DNA of 64,000 bases, from contig NZ_CP060825.1 of NCBI RefSeq assembly GCF_014489615.1, positions 3,610,501-3,674,500 of the forward strand, written 5' to 3'. A program made the position numbers and the translations under genes. The notes below the pieces were generated by a model. It had not been told where the DNA came from. It searched no databases and saw nothing but the letters and a program-made list of their open reading frames with translations. Numbering within the stretch: the first letter of the stretch is position 1; the number at the start of each line of letters is the position of its first letter. Of the stretch, positions 53,729 to 61,184 are shown one piece after another. This DNA comes from Streptomyces genisteinicus (GTDB taxonomy: Bacteria; Actinomycetota; Actinomycetes; Streptomycetales; Streptomycetaceae).

Positions 53729-54400
53729 TCAGCGGTTCCCGTCGCCGTCCGCCTCGTCCTGCTTCGCCCGGACCTCGGGATCGAGATCGGCCTTGGTGCT
53801 GCCGTCCACCGACGACAGCGGAGTCCGGTCGGACACCTCGGTCGCGGCAGGCGGTTCCACCAGCCAGTCCGGGTTGGCCTGCTTGTCCCACCACTTCCAG
53901 ACGGCGAAGGCGCCGCCGGCCACCAGTCCGGCCAGCGCGACGCCCTTGACGACACGTCCGGCCCGGGAACGGCGCTCGTGCTTGCGTACGAGCTTCTGGA
54001 TCTCCTTCGCCGACACCTGCCCGCGCAGGGCGGCGAGCGCGGCGGCCGACCTGGACGCGGCCTCCGAACCCACCGGCCTGGCGACGGCGACCGCGTGTCC
54101 CACACGGGGGACCGTGTAGTCGGCGGCCTGCCGGGCAGCCTTCCTGGCCTGGAGAGCCGCTCGCTGCGCCGTCTCGTCGACCTTGGGAGGCACATGGGGC
54201 GCCACATGGACGCCGTACTGCACTCGTGCCTGAGCGGCGGCCCTGGAAACGGTAGGGGCGAGCTTCGCGCGGGCCTCGCGCGTGTAGAGAACAGCCTGGT
54301 CCCTGGCCGTACCGGCGTAGGGCGCCACCACTTCCGCGGCGTGCAGCACGCTGTCCTTCGCCGAATCGGTCGCGGCGCGCACGCTGTCGATGCGGGTCAC
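53729..54400 (-). CDS. DUF5324 family protein
   Basis: A 223-residue protein. I choose GTG 54398-54400 (M-T-R-I-D-S-V-R-A-A-T) because GAGGAGGAGG lies just upstream; the longer frame to 54535 is less likely. Residues 1-130 are a long Ala-rich amphipathic helix region (A-K-D-S-V-L-H-A-A-E-V-V-A-P-Y-A). One transmembrane helix (V-V-K-G-V-A-L-A-G-L-V-A-G-G-A-F-A-V) lies near 150-170, followed by an acidic tail. This family is common near oriC in Streptomyces and has no known role. Confidence 0.8.
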   Translation of the reverse strand: MTRIDSVRAATDSAKDSVLHAAEVVAPYAGTARDQAVLYTREARAKLAPTVSRAAAQARVQYGVHVAPHVPPKVDETAQRAALQARKAARQAADYTVPRVGHAVAVARPVGSEAASRSAAALAALRGQVSAKEIQKLVRKHERRSRAGRVVKGVALAGLVAGGAFAVWKWWDKQANPDWLVEPPAATEVSDRTPLSSVDGSTKADLDPEVRAKQDEADGDGNR

Positions 54401-54687
54401 GGGATCCTCCTCCTCGGTGGCGTTGTGGGCGACTGAGGGTTTGTCCGCAGTCGGCATGAGTTCCGCCTTTCCACCCGATGCGAAATCATGCCCGTTGAGA
54501 GCCGCCTCGGCATGCGGGGCTGGCATCCGGGTCATGCGCGGTGCCTGAACGCGGTACCCGGTGGAGGCACGCCCCCGTCCGGCCGCCGACGCGCCGGTGC
54601 GCGAACGCCACCGGCCGCTTCTGCATGCCCTCCGCCCTTCCGTGCGAGGATCAGGCGCGTCAGAGGAAGACTTACGGAAGGCAGACC

Positions 54688-55221
54688 GTGGCCGAGCAGC
54701 TGTACGCCACCCTGAAGACCAACCGCGGCGACATCGAGATCCGGCTTCTGCCGAACCACGCGCCCAAGACGGTCAAGAACTTCGTCGAACTCGCGACCGG
54801 CGAGCGCGAGTGGGTCCACCCGGCGACGGGCGTCAAGTCGAAGGACCGGCTCTACGACGGGACGGTCTTCCACCGCGTGATCAGCGGCTTCATGATCCAG
54901 GGCGGGGACCCGCTGGGCAACGGCACCGGTGGGCCGGGCTACGAGTTCGCCGACGAGTTCCACCCCGAGCTCGCCTTCGACAAGCCGTACCTGCTGGCCA
55001 TGGCGAACGCCGGCCCGGGCACCAACGGCTCGCAGTTCTTCGTCACCGTCTCGCCGACCGCGTGGCTGACCCGCAAGCACACCATCTTCGGCGAGGTCGC
55101 CGACGACGCGTCCCGCAAGGTGGTCGATGCGATCGCCGCCGGTGAGACCAACCCGCGCACCGACCGTCCGGTCCAGGACGTCGTCATCGAGTCGGTCGTC
55201 GTGGAGACCCGCAACGGCTGA
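54688..55221 (+). CDS. Cyclophilin-type peptidyl-prolyl cis-trans isomerase
   Basis: A 177-residue single-domain cyclophilin from GTG 54688 (M-A-E-Q-L-Y-A-T-L-K-T) with GGAAGG upstream. Active-site motifs F-H-R-V-I-S-G-F-M-I-Q-G-G-D and N-G-S-Q-F-F-V-T are intact. There is no signal peptide, so it is cytoplasmic. It is a conserved neighbour of the rhomboid and crgA genes in Streptomyces and marks the return to core order. Confidence 0.95.
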   Translation: MAEQLYATLKTNRGDIEIRLLPNHAPKTVKNFVELATGEREWVHPATGVKSKDRLYDGTVFHRVISGFMIQGGDPLGNGTGGPGYEFADEFHPELAFDKPYLLAMANAGPGTNGSQFFVTVSPTAWLTRKHTIFGEVADDASRKVVDAIAAGETNPRTDRPVQDVVIESVVVETRNG

Positions 55222-55251
55222 GCCGCCCGCTCTCCCGCCCGGGAACCTTTG

Positions 55252-55283
55252 CGCCCCGTCCGTCCGTAAGGAAGGACGGGGCG
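55252..55283 (+). terminator. Hairpin between cyclophilin and rhomboid genes
   Basis: A 10-bp stem CGCCCCGTCC / GGACGGGGCG with a 12-base loop, 30 bp after the cyclophilin stop. Confidence 0.65.
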
Positions 55284-55314
55284 ATTGTCGCGAGCCCAAG
55301 GACGAGGGGACCTC

Positions 55315-56217
55315 ATGGACCAGGCGCCAGGCAGTCCGCAGGAGCCGCAGGACACCCATGGCCTGCCCGGCTGCTACCGCCATCCGGACCGGGAGACCGG
55401 CATCCGGTGCACCCGCTGCGAGCGGCCGATCTGCACCGACTGCATGGTCAGCGCCTCCGTCGGCTTCCAGTGCCCCGACTGCGTCCGGACCGGCTCCGGC
55501 ACCGGCCACGCGCCCACCGCGAGCATGCCCCGCACGCTCGCGGGCGGGGCGGTGGCGTCCGACTCCCGGCTGGTCACCAAGATCCTCATCGCGGTCAACG
55601 CGGCCGTCTTCGTCGTCGGCCTGGCGCTCGGCGACGACTTCGTGAACCGGCTGACGCTCATCGCCGGCGCCTTCGACCCGGATCTGGGCGAGCCGGTCGG
55701 GGTGGCGTCCGAGGGCGAGTGGTACCGCCTGCTGACCTCCGTCTTCCTGCACGCGGAGATCTGGCACATCTTCTTCAACATGCTGCTGCTGTGGTGGCTC
55801 GGCGGTCCGCTGGAGGAGGCCCTGGGGCGGGTGCGCTTCCTGGTCCTCTACCTGGTCTCCGGGGTGGCGGGCAGCGCCCTGACCTATCTGATCGCGGCGC
55901 CCAACCAGGGCTCGCTCGGCGCATCGGGAGCGATCTACGGCCTCTTCGGCGCGATGATCGTCCTGATGCGCCGCATGCGGTACGACCTGCGGCCCATCGT
56001 GGCGCTGCTGGCCATCAACCTGGTGATCACCTTCGTCGCCCCCGGCATCGCCTGGGAGGCGCACGTCGGCGGGCTGGTCGCGGGTGCCCTCGTCGCCTAC
56101 GGGATGGTCCACGCGCCCGGAGGGCGCTGGCGGACCCCGGTGCAGTTCGGCGCCGCCGCGCTGGTCCTGCTCGCCGCGGTGGTCGTCATCGCCGTGCGTA
56201 CCGCCGCGCTGACTTAG
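55315..56217 (+). CDS. Rhomboid-family intramembrane serine protease
   Basis: A 300-residue protein from ATG 55315 behind GAGGGG. An N-terminal B-box-like zinc finger (C20, H23, C32, C35, C40, C43, C53 and C56) precedes six hydrophobic helices. The catalytic pair is Ser204 (G-A-S-G-A-I-Y-G) and His250 (A-H-V-G-G). Rhomboids cut transmembrane substrates. The zinc-finger-rhomboid fusion is usual for actinobacteria. The partner substrate is unknown. Confidence 0.92.
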   Translation: MDQAPGSPQEPQDTHGLPGCYRHPDRETGIRCTRCERPICTDCMVSASVGFQCPDCVRTGSGTGHAPTASMPRTLAGGAVASDSRLVTKILIAVNAAVFVVGLALGDDFVNRLTLIAGAFDPDLGEPVGVASEGEWYRLLTSVFLHAEIWHIFFNMLLLWWLGGPLEEALGRVRFLVLYLVSGVAGSALTYLIAAPNQGSLGASGAIYGLFGAMIVLMRRMRYDLRPIVALLAINLVITFVAPGIAWEAHVGGLVAGALVAYGMVHAPGGRWRTPVQFGAAALVLLAAVVVIAVRTAALT

Positions 56218-56263
56218 CTCACCGGGGCGGCTGCCCCTCTGTGCGGGTGAGCTTTCCCCATGG

Positions 56264-56465
56264 TTGTCCACAGCGTGTGGCGGATCTTGTGCATGTCGTG
56301 GGGAACAGACGTGCCCCTCGTCACTGACCAGGGGATTCCTGGTCGGGGCGAGGGGCACGGTGTGTCACCGGCATGGGCGACAAAGTCACATCGGCGTCAA
56401 CGGCCCGAGAGTTATCCACAGATCGTCAGACCTTTTCCCCCGGCTGTGGACAACTGTGTGGACAA
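56264..56465. other. DnaA-box cluster between convergent genes
   Basis: Four strong boxes lie in a 285-bp gap that is 3' to both flanking genes: TTGTCCACA (56264-56272, perfect), TTATCCACA (56412-56420), and two perfect boxes on the minus strand (56445-56453 and 56457-56465) only 3 bp apart. A location between 3' ends argues against a promoter role and for DnaA titration. Confidence 0.8.
56311..56358. terminator. Bidirectional terminator between rhomboid and crgA genes
   Basis: A two-part stem: GTGCCCCTCG (56311-56320) with CGAGGGGCAC (56349-56358), and inside it GACCAGG-GGATT-CCTGGTC. It sits between two converging genes. Confidence 0.8.
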
Positions 56466-56502
56466 CCTCAGGGGAGAGCTTGACGAGCGGGCCGCCGGGG
56501 CG

Positions 56503-56760
56503 CTACTTCCACTGCGTCGAGACGCCGAAGCCCGCCGCGATGAAGCCGAAGCCGGCGACGATGTTCCAGTTGCCGAAGCTCTGGATCGGCAGCTCGCCCT
56601 CGGTCACGTAGAAGAGGACGATCCAGACGAGACCGATGAGGAAGAGCGCGAGCATCACGGGGGCCACCCAGCTGCGGCTGGTCAGCTTGATGTTCGCGGC
56701 CTGCTTCGCAGCCGGCGGCGGCGTGAAGTCGGCCTTCTTGCGGATACGTGACTTCGGCAC
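56503..56760 (-). CDS. crgA: Cell division protein CrgA
   Basis: An 85-residue protein from GTG 56758-56760 (M-P-K-S-R-I-R-K-K-A-D-F). Two transmembrane helices (about 32-52 and 65-82) with the conserved W-N-I-V-A-G-F-G-F-I-A-A-G-F-G. CrgA inhibits or times FtsZ-ring formation during sporulation septation in Streptomyces and binds FtsZ and penicillin-binding proteins in mycobacteria. Full length; divergent from the DUF881 gene. Confidence 0.95.
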   Translation of the reverse strand: MPKSRIRKKADFTPPPAAKQAANIKLTSRSWVAPVMLALFLIGLVWIVLFYVTEGELPIQSFGNWNIVAGFGFIAAGFGVSTQWK

Positions 56761-56901
56761 GAGGGACTCTCCTGTCGATGCGCTGCGTGACCGCGCAGGT
56801 AACTGTGGCTGGCGCCGGGCGGGCGCCGGAGGGGGGCCGCTGCCTCCCCCGGGCGTCCGTTAGCGTAGTGCTTCCGCGGCGCCTAAGGAGATAAGGGTAC
56901 G

Positions 56902-57669
56902 TTGAGCAATTCAGCCGACTCCCCCCGAGGGCCGGTCAGCCGCTTCACCTGGCGACCGGTCCGCCTGCTGACGGCTGCGGTTTTCGCACTCGCGGGCGTC
57001 ATCTTCGTGACCAGTTTCAACACCGCAAAGGGTACGGACCTGCGTACCGACGCGTCCATGCTCAAGCTCAGCGATCTGATCCGGCAGCGCAGCACCGACA
57101 ACGGGGACCTGGAGGAGTCGACCGCCGCCCTGCGGCACGACGTCGACACCCTCGCCCGGCGCGACGACGGCTCCACCGAGGCGCAGGACGCGGAGCTCGC
57201 CGCCCTGGAGAAGGCGGCCGGGACCGAGGAGCTCACGGGGGACGCGGTGAGCGTCACGCTCGACGACGCCCCGCCGAACGCCCAGGCGGCGCCGGGCTAC
57301 CCCGAACCGCAGGCGAACGACCTGGTCATCCACCAGCAGGACCTCCAGGCCGTCGTCAACGCCCTCTGGCAGGGCGGCGCGAAGGGCATCCGCGTCATGG
57401 ACCAGCGGCTCATCTCCACCAGCGCCGTGCGGTGCGTGGGCAACACGCTGATCCTCCAGGGCCGCGTCTACTCCCCGCCCTACCGGATCACCGCCGTGGG
57501 CGACCCGGGCGGTCTCAGGAAGGCCCTCGCCGCGTCGCCCGCGATCCAGAACTACCAGCTGTACGTGAAGGCCTACGGCCTCGGCTGGAAGGTCGACGAG
57601 GACGACTCCGTGACCCTGCCCGGGTACACCGGCACGGTCGACCTCCACTACGCCGAACCCGTCGGGTGA
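56902..57669 (+). CDS. DUF881 membrane-anchored extracytoplasmic protein
   Basis: A 255-residue protein from TTG 56902 (L-S-N-S-A-D-S-P). An N-terminal signal anchor (about 20-40) is followed by a coiled-coil stretch (45-110) and a DUF881 domain (about 110-250) with G-A-K-G-I-R-V-M-D-Q-R and G-N-T-L-I-L-Q-G-R-V-Y-S-P-P-Y-R. The family belongs to the FtsB/divIC-adjacent genes of actinobacteria. Its place next to crgA suggests a division role. TAAGGAG upstream is 12 bp from the start, slightly long. Confidence 0.88.
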   Translation: MSNSADSPRGPVSRFTWRPVRLLTAAVFALAGVIFVTSFNTAKGTDLRTDASMLKLSDLIRQRSTDNGDLEESTAALRHDVDTLARRDDGSTEAQDAELAALEKAAGTEELTGDAVSVTLDDAPPNAQAAPGYPEPQANDLVIHQQDLQAVVNALWQGGAKGIRVMDQRLISTSAVRCVGNTLILQGRVYSPPYRITAVGDPGGLRKALAASPAIQNYQLYVKAYGLGWKVDEDDSVTLPGYTGTVDLHYAEPVG

Positions 57670-57825
57670 TCCCTCCGCCCCCGTGCCGGGCGGCGGGCGT
57701 CCGCCCGCCGGGGCCGAAGTGCCCGCCCCGGCTGTGACGGACGGCAAACGGCAGGCTTTCCACAGCTGACCCACGGGCCCCCGCCGCCCTTTAGTCTGGT
57801 CCCGTACCGAACGGAAAGGGACGGC

Positions 57826-57999
57826 ATGTACGGCTGGGTCTGGCGGCATCTGCCGGGGAACGCATGGGTGCGGGGGCTGATCTCGCTCGTGCTCGTCCTC
57901 GCGGTCGTCTACGTGCTGTTCCAGTACGTCTTCCCGTGGGCGGAGCCGCTGCTCCCGTTCAACGACGTGACGGTCGACGGAGAGGGGGCCGGCCGGTGA
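57826..57999 (+). CDS. 57-residue single-helix membrane protein
   Basis: ATG 57826 with GAAAGGG upstream: M-Y-G-W-V-W-R-H-L-P-G-N-A-W-V-R, then one strong helix (G-L-I-S-L-V-L-V-L-A-V-V-Y-V) at about 17-34, then P-W-A-E-P-L-L-P-F-N-D-V-T-V-D. Its stop overlaps the next GTG (57996-57999), so the two are coupled. Trp-rich, conserved in place in Streptomyces. Function unknown. Confidence 0.82.
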   Translation: MYGWVWRHLPGNAWVRGLISLVLVLAVVYVLFQYVFPWAEPLLPFNDVTVDGEGAGR

Positions 58000-58634
58000 G
58001 CGCGCGCATCCTGGTCGTCGACAACTACGACAGCTTCGTGTTCAACCTCGTCCAGTACCTGTACCAGCTCGGCGCCGAGTGCGAGGTGGTCCGCAACGAC
58101 GCCGTCCGCCCCGAGCACGCGCGCGACGGTTTCGACGGGGTGCTGCTCTCCCCGGGGCCCGGGGCGCCCGAAGAGGCCGGGGTCTGCATCGAGATGGTGC
58201 GCCGGTGCGCCGTGGACGGCATCCCCGTCTTCGGCGTATGCCTGGGGATGCAGTCCATGGCCGTCGCGTACGGGGGCGTCGTCGACCGGGCCCCCGAGCT
58301 GCTGCACGGCAAGACCTCGCCCGTGACGCACGAGGGCAAGGGCGTCTTCGCCGGGCTCCCCTCGCCCTTCACCGCGACCCGCTACCACTCGCTGGCCGCC
58401 GAACCGGCGGAGCTGCCCGACGAGCTGGAGGTCACCGCGCGCACGGCCGACGGCATCATCATGGGCATCCGGCACCGTGAATTCCCGGTGGAGGGAGTGC
58501 AGTTCCACCCCGAGTCGGTCCTCACCGAGCACGGCCACCTGATGCTCGCGAACTGGCTGGAGCAGTGCGGGGACACCGGCGCGGTGGGGCGTTCGGCGGG
58601 ACTCGCACCGGTGGTGGGCAAGGCACTGGCGTGA
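57996..58634 (+). CDS. Class I glutamine amidotransferase, TrpG/PabA type
   Basis: A 212-residue protein from GTG 57996. The catalytic triad is Cys82 (G-V-C-L-G-M-Q), His171 and Glu173 (Q-F-H-P-E-S). It makes ammonia from glutamine for aminodeoxychorismate or anthranilate synthase. No trpE or pabB lies beside it here, so the pathway cannot be fixed; PabA for folate is the usual annotation at this place. Start and stop both overlap neighbours, so the region is a tight operon. Confidence 0.9.
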   Translation: MSARILVVDNYDSFVFNLVQYLYQLGAECEVVRNDAVRPEHARDGFDGVLLSPGPGAPEEAGVCIEMVRRCAVDGIPVFGVCLGMQSMAVAYGGVVDRAPELLHGKTSPVTHEGKGVFAGLPSPFTATRYHSLAAEPAELPDELEVTARTADGIIMGIRHREFPVEGVQFHPESVLTEHGHLMLANWLEQCGDTGAVGRSAGLAPVVGKALA

Positions 58635-60160
58635 GCGCCGGGCATCCCGGGCACGAGCGGCAGGAACCGGGCGGACACGGGGGCGAGGGCTACGACCCCC
58701 TGACCGATCCGCTGCCCCCGGGCGGCCACGGCTCGCCCTGGTTCAGGACGTCCGGCGACGCCGCGGAGGGCGAGCCCGCCCCCGGGCCCTACGGGCAGCA
58801 GCCGCCGCCCCCGGCCTACGGGCAGCCGTCCGGGGAGCCGTACGACTGGTACGACCGTGAGGGCTACCGCCAGGACTGGTACGGCCCCGACGGCGTCGGC
58901 GGGCCCGAGGCGCCGCCGGTCACCGCGTCCGGGCAGCCGGGGCCCCGCCGCGCCCGCCACGCCGCTCCGGCACCCGACCAGCCCTCACCCCCCACCGTCT
59001 CCGGCGCCGGTACCGCAGCTCCCCTCACACGGCCCGGAGCCGGGACCGGCGATCCGTTCGGCGGGCAGGTGCCGTCCCAGGACCGTTCCACCACCGGTCA
59101 GGGGCGGACCGACCGTGCCGCCGGCGCCTTCACGGAGCCCGGGGCACGACCCGGGCACGGGCCGTCGCACATGCCCGGCCCCCCGGCCGAACCGTCGCCC
59201 GGTCCCGGCCCCGTGCCCGACGCCGGGACCGCCGCCGCCACCGCCGGCCGCCCGGACTCCGCCGCCGTCCCCGTGCCCGACGACGAGACGGTCGCCCTGC
59301 GCACCGCACGGCCCGGCCGTCCGGCCGAGGTGCCCCCGGGCCCCGGGCGGGCCGAGCGCAGACGGGCGGCGAAGGGCCGCGGCCGGCGCGGTGCGCCGGC
59401 CCCCGCCGCGGCCGCCCCCGAGGAGCCGGCGGCCGGGCCCGCGAAGCCGATGTCCCGCATGGAGGCCCGCCGCGCGGCGAAGGCGGCCAAGGACAGCCCC
59501 GCCGTGATCGCCAGCCGGGCGATCGGCGAACTGTTCATCACCTTCGGCGTGTTGATGCTGCTCTTCGTCACCTACCAGCTGTGGTGGACGAACGTGCTCG
59601 CCGGGCAGCAGGCCGACCGGGCGGCGAGCAGGATCCAGGACGACTGGGCGAAGGGCCGCAAGCCCGACGCCTTCGAACCGGGCCAGGGCTTCGCCCTGAT
59701 GTACATCCCGAAGCTCGACGTCGTCGTCCCCATCGCCGAGGGAATCGACAAGAACAAGGTTCTCGACCGCGGCATGGTCGGGCACTACGCCGAGGGGAAG
59801 CTCAAGACCGCCATGCCCGAGGACAAACAGGGCAACTTCGCGGTCGCCGGCCACCGCAACACCCATGGGGAACCGTTCCGCTACATCAACCGCCTGAAGC
59901 CGGGTGATCCGATCGTCGTCGAGACCCAGGACACCTACTACACGTACGAGATGGCGAGCATCCTGCCGCAGACGATGCCGTCCGACGTCGCGGTGATCGA
60001 CCCCGTGCCGCGCGGATCCGGCTTCACGAAGCCCGGCCGCTACATCACGCTGACGACCTGCACCCCGGAGTTCACGAGTACCTACCGGATGATCGTGTGG
60101 GGCAAGATGGTCGAGGAACGGCCGCGCAGCCAGGGCAAACCGGACGCACTCGTCGGCTGA
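58631..60160 (+). CDS. Class E sortase with long proline-rich cytoplasmic region
   Basis: A 509-residue protein from GTG 58631 overlapping the amidotransferase stop. Residues 1-290 are a Pro/Gly/Ala-rich cytoplasmic arm. A transmembrane helix (about 301-322, E-L-F-I-T-F-G-V-L-M-L-L-F-V) precedes the sortase barrel with A-G-H-R-N-T-H and the catalytic Cys in I-T-L-T-T-C-T-P; a downstream Arg is in T-Y-R-M. Class E sortases anchor LAXTG proteins such as chaplins in Streptomyces. The arm is unusual in length and may recruit partners. Confidence 0.9.
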   Translation: MSAGHPGHERQEPGGHGGEGYDPLTDPLPPGGHGSPWFRTSGDAAEGEPAPGPYGQQPPPPAYGQPSGEPYDWYDREGYRQDWYGPDGVGGPEAPPVTASGQPGPRRARHAAPAPDQPSPPTVSGAGTAAPLTRPGAGTGDPFGGQVPSQDRSTTGQGRTDRAAGAFTEPGARPGHGPSHMPGPPAEPSPGPGPVPDAGTAAATAGRPDSAAVPVPDDETVALRTARPGRPAEVPPGPGRAERRRAAKGRGRRGAPAPAAAAPEEPAAGPAKPMSRMEARRAAKAAKDSPAVIASRAIGELFITFGVLMLLFVTYQLWWTNVLAGQQADRAASRIQDDWAKGRKPDAFEPGQGFALMYIPKLDVVVPIAEGIDKNKVLDRGMVGHYAEGKLKTAMPEDKQGNFAVAGHRNTHGEPFRYINRLKPGDPIVVETQDTYYTYEMASILPQTMPSDVAVIDPVPRGSGFTKPGRYITLTTCTPEFTSTYRMIVWGKMVEERPRSQGKPDALVG

Positions 60161-60186
60161 GACACTTCGAGACAGGAACAGGTGCA

Positions 60187-60864
60187 GTGGCACGTGCACG
60201 AGGCCGGATCGCCGGCGCCATCAGTGTCTTCGGAGAGCTGCTGATCACCGCGGGCGTCGTCCTGGGACTCTTCGTCGTCTACTCGCTGTGGTGGACCAAC
60301 GTCCTCGCCGACCGCGAGGCGTCCGCACAGGGCGACCGCATGCGCGACGGCTGGCAGAGCACCGGCCCCGGTGAGCTGGACACCAAGGACGGCATAGGTT
60401 TCCTCCACGTGCCGGCCATGGACGAGGGCGAGGTGCTGGTCAAGAAGGGCACCGACACCAAGGCGCTCAACAAGGGCATCGCCGGCTACTACACGGACCC
60501 GATCGCATCGGCCCTCCCCTGGGACGCCGAGGGCAACTTCACCCTCGCCGCGCACCGGGACGGCCACGGGGCCAAGTTCCACAACATCCACAGGATCAGG
60601 AACGGTGATCCGATCGTCTTCGAGACGAAGGACACCTGGTACGTCTACAAGGTCTACAAGACCCTCCCCAAGACCTCGAAGTACAACGTGGACGTGCTGC
60701 AGCCCGTCCCGGAGGAGTCCGGGAAGAAGACGCCGGGCCGCTACATCACGCTGACGACGTGCACGCCCGTCTACACCTCGGACTTCCGGTACATCGTCTG
60801 GGGCGAGCTGACCCGCACCGAGAAGGTGGACGCGAAGCGGACCCCGCCCGCCGAGCTGGGCTGA
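60187..60864 (+). CDS. Class E sortase
   Basis: A 225-residue protein from GTG 60187, 26 bp behind the first sortase. Transmembrane helix about 12-35 (L-L-I-T-A-G-V-V-L-G-L-F-V-V-Y), then the barrel with A-A-H-R-D-G-H-G and catalytic Cys in I-T-L-T-T-C-T-P-V, and Arg in F-R-Y-I. It lacks the long arm. Tandem class E sortases next to crgA and pknB are a known Streptomyces arrangement. Confidence 0.92.
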   Translation: MARARGRIAGAISVFGELLITAGVVLGLFVVYSLWWTNVLADREASAQGDRMRDGWQSTGPGELDTKDGIGFLHVPAMDEGEVLVKKGTDTKALNKGIAGYYTDPIASALPWDAEGNFTLAAHRDGHGAKFHNIHRIRNGDPIVFETKDTWYVYKVYKTLPKTSKYNVDVLQPVPEESGKKTPGRYITLTTCTPVYTSDFRYIVWGELTRTEKVDAKRTPPAELG

Positions 60865-61184
60865 GCCCGGCCTGCTTCGGGCTGCTTCGGGCCCCCGTTG
60901 CGGCGGGCCCTCCGGCGGAGCTTCCCTGGCCTGTGCCGCCGGAGCACGGCCGCGGCCCCCGTTGCGGCGGGGGTGCGGCCCCCGGTCCGCCGCCCGGGGC
61001 CGGCTCCGGTTCCGCCGCCCGCGAGGGCGCTCCCGCTTCCGCGCGCCGCGTGTGTCCGTGCGGCGGTCCCGTGCCAGGAGCCCGTCAGGCGGCTCCAAAG
61101 GAGCCAGGCGGGCCGGTTCGGGGCATGGGGAAGGCCCCGGAACCCGACGAGGTTCCGGGGCCTTCCCCTGGCCGTCGTACGGCG
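60865..61184. other. Convergent gap between sortase and pknB genes
   Basis: A 320-bp GC-rich gap without a gene. It contains a small hairpin GGCTCC-AAA-GGAGCC (61091-61105) and the strong terminator listed separately. Confidence 0.5.
61127..61168. terminator. Bidirectional terminator, 18-bp perfect stem
   Basis: GGGGAAGGCCCCGGAACC (61127-61144) pairs fully with GGTTCCGGGGCCTTCCCC (61151-61168) around CGACGA. It serves the sortase (plus) and pknB (minus) genes. Confidence 0.9.

Noticed and set aside
53769..54535. Longer start for the DUF5324 gene at 54535.
   Set aside because: The GTG at 54400 has a much better ribosome site and fits the conserved N-terminus M-T-R-I-D-S-V-R.
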